Positions 25,686 through 33,704 are shown, counted from the stretch's first letter. The stretch is 64,000 bases of DNA from Bacteroidales bacterium (GCA_022648685.1 JALCMW010000007.1:1-64000); one strand, 5' to 3'. A program made the numbers and translations. Notes: generated by a model not told the origin, from the sequence alone.

Positions 25686-25722
25686 GCGGCATTCTCCCGC
25701 AAAGTATGCTGAAAAATGCCGC
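25686..25722 (-). promoter_or_regulatory. Hairpin between the second and third genes of the capsule operon
   Basis: An 8-bp perfect inverted repeat, GCGGCATT (25686-25693) and AATGCCGC (25715-25722), encloses a 21-base loop just after the phospholipase-like stop. On the minus (operon) strand no T-run follows, so it is not a classical terminator there. It could pause polymerase, define an RNA end, or be a point where antitermination by the UpxY-like protein matters. On the plus strand TTTTT follows, but no plus-strand gene ends here. Confidence 0.5.
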
Positions 25723-25729
25723 TTTTTCA

Positions 25730-27343
25730 TTACTTCATGAACATTTTCACTCTTTCCCATTTGCCTTCGAGGCGGTCGGGAACATATTCGAGCGGAACGT
25801 CTTTCCACTGCGATTCGGACCAGACGAACGGTTCGCCTTTTATCTTCGAGGTTCCGTATACCATCCAGAACGATTCCGTGCCGCCTTTCTCATCCGGCTG
25901 GAATTTGCAGCTCTTCAGTATCCTCGCGACTTCGTTGGCCGAAAAGGCCTTGGAGTCAACAGCTCCGTCCGGAATCGTCTTCGGATAAGCCGTGGTCCCT
26001 TTGCCGAGATCCCATCTTCCGTAAAGCGAGAGAGGTTCGTTGTCTTCCACGTAGGTTATGAGATTCTTGCTCGTTTCCATATCCTTGACGCTTCCGATGT
26101 GTTTCGAGAATTGTATCCGCCTCATCGGACGGTTGTCAGTGGATTCGAGGTCCCACTTTACATTGTATGAAACAGGGAAATTGATCCCGAATATGTGTTC
26201 TTTGTTAAGCAGTTCCGTATCATAGCCGAACGGTGTGGTCTTCCCGTCAATGGAGTCGGTAACTTCGTAGTCACCGCCGTCGGAGGTGTACAGGACGAAA
26301 CGTTTGTAGCTCATTTCAACCAATCCGGTCTCTCCGGTCTTGGAATCGATAAGCATGTAGCCGTTTAGATATGTCCCGGTGTTATCTATCGATACGTAAC
26401 GGTAGAAGTCCTTGATGCTTTCGGCGAACATTTCGGCTGCTGCGGCTCTCCAGCAAAGCCAGATGCCTTTGGCCTTGGCTTCGGTCCTGCCGTAACGGTG
26501 GGTAGTCTCATTGAAGCAGATGCCGTGCTTATTGAATCCGAAATCCATGTTGGAACCGAATTCCCCCGGGCAGTATGCGTTCTGGCTCACGAACTCGTTG
26601 CCTATAACATAATGGACGGCGCAAGATTGCGCAAGGAAGCCGCACCAGCTGTTGTGTGTCCAGTAGATGTCGTTTTTCGTACGTTTGACGAACGCCGAGC
26701 AGCTTTCCGGACGGTGCCCGTTTTCATCCGGGCGTATATAATATGAAGAATCGGCGGCTTTGCATTCGCGGCTGCCGGATTTTTTACTTTCGACGGAATT
26801 GGATATGACATCGAAAAGATCCATCTGGGCGTTGATGAAATATATATCCATGAAAGTGAGAGGATCTTCCCCGTAGGCAAGCTGCAAGTCGCTTTGAGGC
26901 ATTCCTTTAAGCTCGAGTTGAACGGTAGTTTGCGGTTTGTCCTTCGAGACGCCGTCATATATTCCGATCATCCTGTAAAGGAGCCTTTCTATGTTGTGGG
27001 CAATGTCGTTTTTAGTGTTGCGAGAGAGCCATTTGCAAAGGTAGTTGTAATTGTCGGCAAGTACGCCTGCGGCTCTGTCAAGTTCTTCACGGGAAGGATC
27101 GAGCGATTTCGGATAGGAATGCGAAGGATCGCACAGATAGGTGTTCCGCCATGTGTTGTTTCTGGCAGCTCTGATCATGTCCATTCCCTGGAGTTTGCCT
27201 TGCACATAACCAGCATAGTATTCCTGCGTCAGATCGTCCTGGGACGGGTCTGTAGAAAAGATGGTGAAATTCCAGCAGTTGTTGCTGCATTCTCCGAATC
27301 CCATGCAATGTTCATTGAGATAAATTTTTCTAGCGGTTTTCAT
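25730..27343 (-). CDS. Phospholipase-B-like Ntn hydrolase
   Basis: This 537-residue protein matches the phospholipase B-like family (PLBD/LAMA type), amidases/acyl hydrolases with an N-terminal-nucleophile fold. Seen in order: E-Y-Y-A-G-Y-V-Q-G near 41-49; S-C-S-A-F at 214-218, where C215 is the predicted self-cleavage nucleophile; T-H-N-S-W at 229-233, equivalent to the H-N-T-W of the family; and K-D-M-E-T-S, D-N-E-P-L-S-L-Y, R-W-D-L and G-A-V-D-S-K towards the C-terminus. Eukaryotic members are secreted or lysosomal, but this one has no signal peptide. It overlaps the antiterminator gene by 14 bases, so it is the second gene of the capsule operon. Its substrate is unknown; an acylated sugar or lipid intermediate is possible. 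Confidence 0.78.
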   Translation of the reverse strand: MKTARKIYLNEHCMGFGECSNNCWNFTIFSTDPSQDDLTQEYYAGYVQGKLQGMDMIRAARNNTWRNTYLCDPSHSYPKSLDPSREELDRAAGVLADNYNYLCKWLSRNTKNDIAHNIERLLYRMIGIYDGVSKDKPQTTVQLELKGMPQSDLQLAYGEDPLTFMDIYFINAQMDLFDVISNSVESKKSGSRECKAADSSYYIRPDENGHRPESCSAFVKRTKNDIYWTHNSWCGFLAQSCAVHYVIGNEFVSQNAYCPGEFGSNMDFGFNKHGICFNETTHRYGRTEAKAKGIWLCWRAAAAEMFAESIKDFYRYVSIDNTGTYLNGYMLIDSKTGETGLVEMSYKRFVLYTSDGGDYEVTDSIDGKTTPFGYDTELLNKEHIFGINFPVSYNVKWDLESTDNRPMRRIQFSKHIGSVKDMETSKNLITYVEDNEPLSLYGRWDLGKGTTAYPKTIPDGAVDSKAFSANEVARILKSCKFQPDEKGGTESFWMVYGTSKIKGEPFVWSESQWKDVPLEYVPDRLEGKWERVKMFMK

Positions 27344-28031
27344 ATGGCAAACGATTTAATGGTTGTTGATTCTTTAGTGTCACAGCCGGATTGACGGCAT
27401 CATCCTTTGCCTGAAGGAATTCGAAAGGGATGTAGGCTGTCGCGAGAGCGAGCAACCCCGGAATTTCGACAAGTACGCGACGGGATTTGCGGATGCGGAC
27501 GATCGTGCCTTCGATTCCGGCGAAAGGACCGGCTGTCACACGCACTTTCTGTCCGGCACGCAGTTTGGCCGATACGTCGGTCAGGTATATCAGTTCTTCA
27601 TCTTCGGTGGAAGAGACTTTGATGAAGTCGTTCATTTGCTTCTCGGGAACTATAATAGGCTTGCGGGTGAATTTATCCCACATATACCTCGTCATGGAGT
27701 TCTCCCCTTCTCTTGATATGCATTCATCAATTATTTCCCTTATTGAATACACAAAAATGAGGTTGTTAATGGCAGGGGTCCGTACACGTTTCCCCTTGCC
27801 GTCTACAATCTTGAATTCCGCACGCATCGGAATGAAGGTCTTGATGCCTTGTTCTTTTAATTTCGCCTGGAGTTTGAGCTGCCTTCCGTATGTCACCCTC
27901 AAAGCGAACCAATCCGATGAGTAATCATACGAATCAAGGTCACCAGGGAAGGGGGATTCCTGATGTAATTTAATAGTACTGGCTTTTCGAACATCCGTCC
28001 GGCCAAGTCGGTTTGCACTATCCAGCAGCAA
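27330..28031 (-). CDS. UpxY-type NusG-family antiterminator of the capsule operon
   Basis: NusG paralogues of this type bind RNA polymerase early in transcription of one capsule operon and let it read through. The 233-residue frame has an NGN domain from about 42 (S-D-W-F-A-L-R-V-T-Y-G-R-Q) to 155. A KOW domain with A-G-Q-K-V-R-V-T-A-G-P-F-A-G follows at about 170-195. It is the first gene of the operon, the usual place for upxY. No ATG occurs in frame before the NGN domain. A TTG at 28031 is the best visible start, leaving an unusual 40-residue N-terminal extension. The next gene is not an UpxZ-like inhibitor. Confidence 0.85.
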   Translation of the reverse strand: MLLDSANRLGRTDVRKASTIKLHQESPFPGDLDSYDYSSDWFALRVTYGRQLKLQAKLKEQGIKTFIPMRAEFKIVDGKGKRVRTPAINNLIFVYSIREIIDECISREGENSMTRYMWDKFTRKPIIVPEKQMNDFIKVSSTEDEELIYLTDVSAKLRAGQKVRVTAGPFAGIEGTIVRIRKSRRVLVEIPGLLALATAYIPFEFLQAKDDAVNPAVTLKNQQPLNRLPYENR

Positions 28032-28055
28032 AGTCGATTTAGGTATATATTTTTA

Positions 28056-28091
28056 ATAATAGGCAATCTCGTCATGAAGACTGCCTATTAT
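28056..28091 (-). promoter_or_regulatory. Leader hairpin of the capsule operon
   Basis: ATAATAGGCA-type arms at 28056-28065 and 28082-28091 form a 10-bp stem, extended by TCT/AGA after one mismatch. It lies about 25 bases upstream of the TTG start and just downstream of the -7 box, so the transcript would begin with or just before this hairpin. It is a candidate site for antiterminator action or for mRNA protection. Confidence 0.5.
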
Positions 28092-28092
28092 G

Positions 28093-28100
28093 CAAAGATA
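28093..28100 (-). promoter_or_regulatory. Probable -7 box of the capsule-operon promoter
   Basis: On the minus strand the sequence TATCTTTG fits the Bacteroidetes -7 consensus TAnnTTTG. A good TTTG at about -33 is not visible, so the promoter may be weak or need an activator. It lies in the 126-base gap after the AraC-type gene. I found no long inverted repeats around it, so a promoter-inversion switch is not supported. Confidence 0.4.
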
Positions 28101-28156
28101 GTATTATTTTATTAAAATAAGGATTATTATAAATAATTATTTAATTGGCTTAATAT

Positions 28157-29119
28157 TTATTCCTTAATTCCTTTTAATGCATATTGACGGGGTGAAATGC
28201 CCACGGCCATCTTGAAATATTTACCAAAGAAAGAAGAATTCGGGAAGTTAAGCATGTCGCTTACCTGCTGCACATTATATGTCCCGGATTTAAGCATAAC
28301 CTTGGCTTCCAGGATAACATTGTCGCGAATCCATTCCGAAGGATGCCTGCCGCTTACGTCGGTTATAACTTTGGAAAAATATTTGGTGGACATAAACGCT
28401 TTTTCAGCATAGAAGTCCAGTTGGCGTTCCTTGACACAGTTGGCTTCCACATCCTGAAGGAATTTCCGGAATATCCGTTCATAACGGGTACCTTTTCTGT
28501 TGTAGTAAGCCTCTTCGTGTTTATCCATTACCAATTGGGCCAATGCGGCGGAAACAATTTGCACGAAGCCCGTCAGCAAGTCTTTTCTAAAATAGAATTC
28601 ACTCCTTTGAACAAGCTGCCTAAGAATGGAGTATGCCCCGATAAGAATGGACATGGTCTTTTCCCCTGGAGTCAGAAGTACCGGCTTGTAGATACCACTT
28701 CTGAGAATTTTGGCGGAACGGCTGCTTATGTCTGCAATGAAACTTTCATTGGAAAATGCTATAAGAGCGAACCTTGTGCCCTGTGGATATTCCAATTTGT
28801 CCAGAATAATGCCTGCAGGAGCTATCAGAATGTTGTTTTTGGATATTTCGTAATCTGTGAGATTCAACCTGCAGAAGACTTTCCCGCAAGTGCAAAATAA
28901 AATGGAGTAAAAATCCAGGCGTGAGGGGAAGGTGAAATTTTCAGATTGGAACATTTTCGTCATTTTGCCTTCGGAAATTGCCTGATCCACTTCCGGAGAC
29001 ATTTTACGACTAAGATTATCCGCTATTACAAGATTTTCGTCGAAAACCAGTGTCCTGTCTATAGGCGGTATCATTCCCAGATTGATATGGGATAACTGGT
29101 TATTGTCTTCTGTATTCAT
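28157..29119 (-). CDS. AraC-family transcriptional regulator
   Basis: This 320-residue regulator has a variable N-terminal sensing domain with a cupin-like pattern around residues 60-150 (S-K-N-N-I-L-I-A-P-A-G). A C-terminal AraC-type double helix-turn-helix spans about 220-318. The second helix-turn-helix shows V-Q-Q-V-S-D-M-L-N-F-P-N-S-S-F-F-G-K-Y-F-K and ends G-I-S-P-R-Q-Y. It lies directly upstream of the capsule promoter on the same strand and could control that operon or the genes around it. Ligand and targets are not evident. Confidence 0.85.
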   Translation of the reverse strand: MNTEDNNQLSHINLGMIPPIDRTLVFDENLVIADNLSRKMSPEVDQAISEGKMTKMFQSENFTFPSRLDFYSILFCTCGKVFCRLNLTDYEISKNNILIAPAGIILDKLEYPQGTRFALIAFSNESFIADISSRSAKILRSGIYKPVLLTPGEKTMSILIGAYSILRQLVQRSEFYFRKDLLTGFVQIVSAALAQLVMDKHEEAYYNRKGTRYERIFRKFLQDVEANCVKERQLDFYAEKAFMSTKYFSKVITDVSGRHPSEWIRDNVILEAKVMLKSGTYNVQQVSDMLNFPNSSFFGKYFKMAVGISPRQYALKGIKE

Positions 29120-29250
29120 CAGTAATGCTTTTAATTCGGTTAAAAATATAACGGAATATGATACGACAATCCCTTCTTTACCGATTTAAATCGACCGGCA
29201 GCAAGTCGTTATAGGGATATGAGGTAAAATAATCTATATTGAATCCTAAT

Positions 29251-29583
29251 TTATTTATATTCGGATACTACACAGAAGAAGACGAAATCGTCTCCGCTGT
29301 CGTTGATGATGGAATGTGAATGCCCCATGGGACAATAGTGGACAAGACCCTTTTTCAGTCTCTCTTCCTTCCCATCATATTTTAACAGAGCTTCACCGCC
29401 GAGGACATATATGACCTCGCTGTTGTTTTCGTGCATGTGGTAGCCTATCGAAGAACCGGGGGACAGTACATTGACTGCTGTCTTTATTTTTTCGTCAGAA
29501 TAGGCTTTTGTACAAATGGAGCCTTCGCCTCCCTTGAAATTGGGAATGTTCTGCTCAGGCATCTTATCAAAATCAAATATCAT
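29251..29583 (-). CDS. Small cupin-domain protein
   Basis: This 110-residue single cupin barrel shows motif 1 as S-I-G-Y-H-M-H-E-N-N-S-E-V-I-Y-V-L-G-G, with two histidines and a glutamate as likely metal ligands. Motif 2 is C-P-M-G-H-S-H-S-I-I-N. Such stand-alone cupins often bind small metabolites or sugars or act as isomerases, and the function here is unknown. It lies 131 bases upstream of the AraC-type gene on the same strand. Confidence 0.75.
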   Translation of the reverse strand: MIFDFDKMPEQNIPNFKGGEGSICTKAYSDEKIKTAVNVLSPGSSIGYHMHENNSEVIYVLGGEALLKYDGKEERLKKGLVHYCPMGHSHSIINDSGDDFVFFCVVSEYK

Positions 29584-29733
29584 AGTTGTTTATCTTTCAA
29601 CAGATTCGGACATAGCTATTTCCAATTTCGCTGTTGTGATGCAAATCATTTGTCATCAAAATTAATGAATAAATCCGACTCTTGCAACTTCACCGCCCTA
29701 CCCGGCTGTGGTTGCATTAGGTAGGCCGGATGA

Positions 29734-30864
29734 TTATACCCGCAATTCCTTTTTTAGCCACACCACCATCACGGGATCGGGAATAACAACTTGGTGCTTC
29801 TCGATCTCTATAAGCTCCTTCTTGACCAATGCCTTCTTTACGATACTGACATTTGCCGATGAACCGAGTTGATATTTGTGTAATATCTCTTGCGTGGTAA
29901 ACTCGCTATGGACACCGTCAATAATGGCTCTCAAGAAATTCATTTGATAAGTAGTAAGGCTTTCGGTCTGCTTTTCGAACAACGGTGTGTTCTGGTCTAT
30001 AATATCCTGACAGGCCTCCTCTAAATCCTGCCTTGTAGCTGTTTTATCAGTATGAATCCATACCAGCCATGCCAATTGCTGCACATAGGAAGAATGGTTA
30101 TCAACCCTTTGGCAGATTTCTTCGGCTAACTCTTTTGAAATCTCTTTGCCCGTGGACTTGAAACGACCGCATATATAATCGTTCCAATCCGAAGTTCCAA
30201 TTTTAGATAAATAAATAGAATCTCCGAACTTATAAAACGGAAGACTCCTTTTTTCAAAAAGTTCGTTCATCAAATGCTTCTTGCTACCGAACAAGCAATA
30301 TGATACCGACTTTTGTAATTGCCATACGGAACGCAGCCGCTTCTGGAATGTTTTAGAATCCTTAAACTCGGCAATCTGCTGGAATTCATCAATACAAATG
30401 ACGATATTGCAATCTTTCTTCTGCGCTATCTTTTCCGGAAGTTGAAGAATTTCATTAATGTCATTGCTTTGGGGGTACATATCAAAAGATATGGAGAAAT
30501 CCGTCATAGGATCTGCCCCCATAGAGATTTTAGGGCTAATATGGGAAAGGAATAGTTTGGCATGCTCCAGCCACTCATCCAACTTCGAAGCGGTCTGTTT
30601 GAGAATAGCGGATGCAAATGCTTCATAGAAATCTCTGTCGCTACGACATGAGAAAATATCGAGATAAACGATTTTCAATTTGTCGGATTGTGCCAAGCTA
30701 CACGCTTTCTGCACCAAAGAGGTCTTACCCCAACGACGTGGCGAAATCAATACTGTATTTACACCATGCCTGAAATTCAATAACAAACGTTTTGTCTCTT
30801 TTTCACGATCTGTAAAGTTGTCGCCCGATGTGGCGACACCAAATATAAAAGGCTTATTCTCCAT
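29734..30864 (-). CDS. AAA-type ATPase of the archaeal-ATPase/STAND group
   Basis: The protein has 376 residues from the ATG at 30864; a TTG three codons upstream is less likely. It carries the P-loop S-P-R-R-W-G-K-T-S-L at about 41-50 and the Walker B strand N-I-V-I-C-I-D-E-F-Q-Q. A C-terminal winged-helix-like part (T-Y-Q-M-N-F-L-R-A-I, then F-T-T-Q-E-I-L-H-K-Y) follows. This is the common ATPase_2-type protein of Bacteroidales, present in many copies per genome and of unclear role. It stands alone beside an IS relic. Confidence 0.8.
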   Translation of the reverse strand: MENKPFIFGVATSGDNFTDREKETKRLLLNFRHGVNTVLISPRRWGKTSLVQKACSLAQSDKLKIVYLDIFSCRSDRDFYEAFASAILKQTASKLDEWLEHAKLFLSHISPKISMGADPMTDFSISFDMYPQSNDINEILQLPEKIAQKKDCNIVICIDEFQQIAEFKDSKTFQKRLRSVWQLQKSVSYCLFGSKKHLMNELFEKRSLPFYKFGDSIYLSKIGTSDWNDYICGRFKSTGKEISKELAEEICQRVDNHSSYVQQLAWLVWIHTDKTATRQDLEEACQDIIDQNTPLFEKQTESLTTYQMNFLRAIIDGVHSEFTTQEILHKYQLGSSANVSIVKKALVKKELIEIEKHQVVIPDPVMVVWLKKELRV

Positions 30865-30937
30865 GATTTCCAACTGTTATTTCGACACAAAGATAAGTAA
30901 TATATTTATTACTAACAACATTATTACTAATAAAACT

Positions 30938-31244
30938 ATTAGCTGTATTCTATGTAAAATTCACAAATAGAATCATACCTTGATGACTCGATGTCTTGAT
31001 GGGCTGCTAGCCAGCTATGAACCTTCTCTTCATACGGATCGAGGATCTTTACATGCATCCTCTTGTATGACGAGCTCAAGGTGAATTACTCATAGCTCAT
31101 TCGTAAATAACGCTTGACCGTTTTCTTGTTTAGACCCGTCTCCCGGCATATTTGCGCTTGCCGATAACCTTTCTCAAATAATTCTTTAACTTTGTACCAT
31201 ATTACGAGTTTCCTTTCCGGACTCGTGAGTTCGTAAGTATTCAT
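30938..31244 (-). pseudogene. IS21-family transposase IstA remnant (N-terminus)
   Basis: From an ATG at 31244 the minus strand reads MNTYELTSPE, then G-Y-R-Q-A-Q-I-C-R-E-T-G-L-N-K-K-T-V-K-R-Y, the helix-turn-helix start of IstA proteins of Bacteroides IS21 elements. R-M-S-Y-E is followed by an in-frame TAA at 31086-31088, where intact proteins continue. Beyond it L-D-P-Y-E-E-K-V-H-S-W-L-A-A-H still matches the family, and a second stop comes at 30938-30940. The catalytic part and istB are absent. Confidence 0.72.
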
Positions 31245-31442
31245 ATGTCTTTGTTTTGTTCTTATTTTTACAAAGTTATGAATGCTTTTTTTCTTCCCTT
31301 TTAGGGGTATTTTACCTTGCCAAAATCCGGTACTTCAAAGTTACCGATTAAAGAGCGGTAGGCAGCAGACCAACGAATGGGGAAAGTGAAGACGGGAAGG
31401 GATGAGCGTCCTGCGTGAAGATAGCGACGGGTGCACTCCAGA

Positions 31443-32279
31443 TTACCAGTAGAGGGAGCGGATGACAGTTTCCGGATTCTGGGGAGTACCGGTCATAGGG
31501 GCATTCCTGTCAAGACCCTTAAGGGCAGCCATATCACCGGAATCCAGACTGAAATCAAACAAATCGAGATTCTCAATAATCCTCGCCTTATGCACAGATT
31601 TCGGGATTATAACTACCCCGCACTGAAGCTGATACTTCAAAGTAATCTGCCGCGGAGTCTTATTATATTTCTCCGCTATGGATACAAGCACCGGATTATC
31701 ATATATTCCATCCATCCTCCCCCTGCCGAAAGGAGAATACCCCTCATGCTGCACCCCGTACTTCACAAGCCACTCATGAGCTTCAAGCTGCTGCGCCGCA
31801 AGATTGGTCTCAATCTGATCAACCGCCGGAACAACTTCATTATATTCAATAATATCTATAAGCCTGTCAGGATTGAAATTGGACACTCCGATAGCACGTA
31901 CCGAGCCCTCCTTCAGCATCTTCTCGAGATCGCGATAAGCAGCATAAGTATTTCCGAAAGGCCAATGAAGAAGAACCAGATCAAGATAATCGGTTCCCAG
32001 CCTACGCATAGACTCCTCAACCGAAGCACGCGCGTTTTCGAAATTGCGGAACCAGACCTTGGTGGTAAGAAATATATCCGCCCTTTTCACGCCGGACCTT
32101 TTCAGAGCCTTGCCGATATACTCTTCATTACCATAAGACTGCGCCGTATCTATCATCCGGTAACCGACCTCAAGAGCATCCACTACACCCTGCTCACACT
32201 CATCCGGATCATTAGCCTTGAAAGTGCCGAGCCCGATCACAGGCATCTCGACACCATTATTCAATTTTACAGTTTCCAT
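31443..32279 (-). CDS. Aldo-keto reductase
   Basis: This 278-residue NADPH-dependent reductase has a TIM-barrel fold. The catalytic tetrad is visible: D44 and Y49 in M-I-D-T-A-Q-S-Y-G-N, K74 in L-T-T-K-V-W, and H105 in L-V-L-L-H-W-P. The nucleotide-binding end carries I-I-P-K-S-V-H-K-A-R-I-I-E-N. The size and sequence fit the AKR5-type group related to 2,5-diketo-gluconate reductases, but the substrate here is unknown. It is a single-gene unit. A strong terminator of the upstream thioredoxin gene lies just before its start. Confidence 0.88.
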   Translation of the reverse strand: METVKLNNGVEMPVIGLGTFKANDPDECEQGVVDALEVGYRMIDTAQSYGNEEYIGKALKRSGVKRADIFLTTKVWFRNFENARASVEESMRRLGTDYLDLVLLHWPFGNTYAAYRDLEKMLKEGSVRAIGVSNFNPDRLIDIIEYNEVVPAVDQIETNLAAQQLEAHEWLVKYGVQHEGYSPFGRGRMDGIYDNPVLVSIAEKYNKTPRQITLKYQLQCGVVIIPKSVHKARIIENLDLFDFSLDSGDMAALKGLDRNAPMTGTPQNPETVIRSLYW

Positions 32280-32336
32280 AAAGTTTAAATTAATATCATA
32301 AATATACGCAATTATTATCGATAAGGTACTAAAATA

Positions 32337-32365
32337 AAGATGCGGCTTGACCGTTGCCGCATCTT
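32337..32365 (-). terminator. Terminator after the peroxiredoxin-thioredoxin operon
   Basis: AAGATGCGGC (32337-32346) and GCCGCATCTT (32356-32365) make a perfect 10-bp stem with a 9-base loop. On the minus strand the stem runs into TTTATTTTAG, so it is a good rho-independent terminator about 70 bases after the thioredoxin stop. Confidence 0.8.
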
Positions 32366-32433
32366 AATGAGTACTGGACATCTTATCATGCCCGCTTGGA
32401 ATATCTTCCCCAAGGGGAGGACTGTTCTAAGCT

Positions 32434-32913
32434 TTATTTCTTAAGTAATATATCATTGACCGCTCTGACGAATTCCGATTTGGACCTTGCACCCTGCATC
32501 ACGACCGGTTCCCCCTCCATCGGAATAAACAATATCGTTGGAATAGAACGGATTCCGAAAGCCTCTGCCAACTCCATTTCCTTGTCGGTATCGACCTTGT
32601 AGACATAGATCTTATCCTTGTATTCGGTCGCAATATCTTCAAGTATCGGAGATACCATTTTGCAAGGGCCGCACCACGTAGCGTAGAAATCGACTATTGC
32701 CGGCTTATCGCCTTTATAGGTCCATTTGTCGAATCCTTTACGATAGTCCACAACCTTGTTGATGAACTGTTCGCTGTCAAGATGAATCGCATCCATATTT
32801 TTTTTGTCTTTTACCGTATCTCCGGTTCCACGCAATCCGCATGAAAGGAACATGAAAGCTGATACTACGGCTGTTAATACTTTTCTCATTACGGGACAAT
32901 GATTTATTTTCAT
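32434..32913 (-). CDS. Thioredoxin-family lipoprotein
   Basis: The ATG at 32913 overlaps the peroxiredoxin TGA (ATGA), which decides the start and gives 159 residues. A hydrophobic stretch ends in F-L-S-C with the lipidation cysteine at C25, so it should be a periplasm-facing lipoprotein. The thioredoxin fold carries the active-site W-C-G-P-C-K (C81 and C84), and S-I-P-T-I-L with the cis-proline follows. It probably reduces periplasmic disulfides. Coupling with a peroxiredoxin suggests an oxidative-stress role, although the two seem to lie on opposite sides of the membrane. Confidence 0.85.
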   Translation of the reverse strand: MKINHCPVMRKVLTAVVSAFMFLSCGLRGTGDTVKDKKNMDAIHLDSEQFINKVVDYRKGFDKWTYKGDKPAIVDFYATWCGPCKMVSPILEDIATEYKDKIYVYKVDTDKEMELAEAFGIRSIPTILFIPMEGEPVVMQGARSKSEFVRAVNDILLKK

Positions 32914-33617
32914 AATTTTTTCTCTATTTCTTCTTTTGATATTTTCTTCGTGCAGAAGAACCAATCATAACAATGAAGATCCTTTCCGTCGCTCTCTTCC
33001 ATCCTCTCCTTTGCGACTCCGCATGAATTGGCAGGAGGAACTATCACATCGTCACCAGGACGCCAGTCTGCCGGAAGGGCAACCCCGAATTCATCGACAG
33101 TTTGCAAACCGGTGAGAACTCTCTTGATCTCGTCGAAATTACGTCCCAGAGACTGAGGGTAATACATGATAGCGCGGATCTTGTCCTTCGGGTCTATGAA
33201 AAAGACGGCGCGCACTGCCGATGTGGTACTCTCTCCCGGCTGGATCATTCCGTAGAGTTTGGCGACTTCCATGGAAATGTCGGCGATCAACGGGAATTTG
33301 ACTTCCACATTTTTCAATCCGTTCCAATCGATTTTCTCACGTATGGTACGGAGCCATGCAATATGGCTGTGTACGCCGTCCACCGAAAGACCTACAAGCT
33401 GGCAATTGAGATCTTCGAACTCCTTGGACATCTTTCCGAAGGTCATGAATTCCGATGTGCATACCGGGGTGAAATCCGCGGGATGGCTGAACAGGATTTT
33501 CCATTTTCCTTTGTAGTCCGTAGGGAAATTGATTGGTCCTTGAGTTGTAATGGCCTTGAATTGAGGAGCATCGTCCCCGATTCTTGGCATCTGAAAATAT
33601 TGATTATCTGTTTCCAT
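32910..33617 (-). CDS. Peroxiredoxin, Prx6/1-Cys type
   Basis: This 235-residue enzyme reduces hydrogen peroxide and organic peroxides. The peroxidatic cysteine is C53 in D-F-T-P-V-C-T-S-E-F. The length and the C-terminal dimerisation part (V-A-L-P-A-D-W-R-P-G-D-D-V) fit the Prx6 group. Extra cysteines near the C-terminus (N-S-C-G-V and H-C-Y-D-W-F-F-C) might act as resolving residues. No signal peptide is present, so it is cytoplasmic. It diverges from oxyR, with a clear Bacteroidetes promoter of its own between them, so OxyR control is likely. Confidence 0.9.
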   Translation of the reverse strand: METDNQYFQMPRIGDDAPQFKAITTQGPINFPTDYKGKWKILFSHPADFTPVCTSEFMTFGKMSKEFEDLNCQLVGLSVDGVHSHIAWLRTIREKIDWNGLKNVEVKFPLIADISMEVAKLYGMIQPGESTTSAVRAVFFIDPKDKIRAIMYYPQSLGRNFDEIKRVLTGLQTVDEFGVALPADWRPGDDVIVPPANSCGVAKERMEESDGKDLHCYDWFFCTKKISKEEIEKKL

Positions 33618-33653
33618 AATTTTTAATGTTTATAATTTTTATTTCTTTCAATG

Positions 33654-33685
33654 CAAATATATGACCGGAAAAGTTATCAATCAAA
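33654..33685 (-). promoter_or_regulatory. Promoter of the peroxiredoxin-thioredoxin operon
   Basis: On the minus strand TTTG (33685-33682), 20 bases, then TATATTTG (33661-33654) fit the Bacteroidetes sigma-factor consensus closely. The start codon follows about 37 bases further on. A divergent -7 box for oxyR lies at 33697-33704, so the two promoters are face to back and one OxyR site could affect both. Confidence 0.72.
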
Positions 33686-33696
33686 CAGAATTTATC

Positions 33697-33704
33697 TATA
33701 TTTG
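33697..33704 (+). promoter_or_regulatory. -7 box of the oxyR promoter
   Basis: TATATTTG matches TAnnTTTG and lies 23 bases upstream of the preferred oxyR ATG at 33727. The -33 position is poorly matched. This box supports the downstream ATG as the true start, because the ATG at 33661 would lie before the box. Confidence 0.55.

Noticed and set aside
26894..27394. Plus-strand open frame (166 residues) opposite the phospholipase-like gene
   Set aside because: The minus strand carries the family blocks with the predicted nucleophile. The plus frame looks like a codon-bias artefact.
28031..28157. Invertible promoter of the Bacteroides capsule type
   Set aside because: I looked for the pair of long inverted repeats 100-200 bases apart that flank such promoters. 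Only the short hairpin at 28056-28091 is present, and the AraC-type gene follows closely.
31431..32288. Long plus-strand open frame (285 residues) opposite the aldo-keto reductase
   Set aside because: The minus-strand frame has the full catalytic tetrad of a known family. The plus-strand translation has no family signals and is its mirror.
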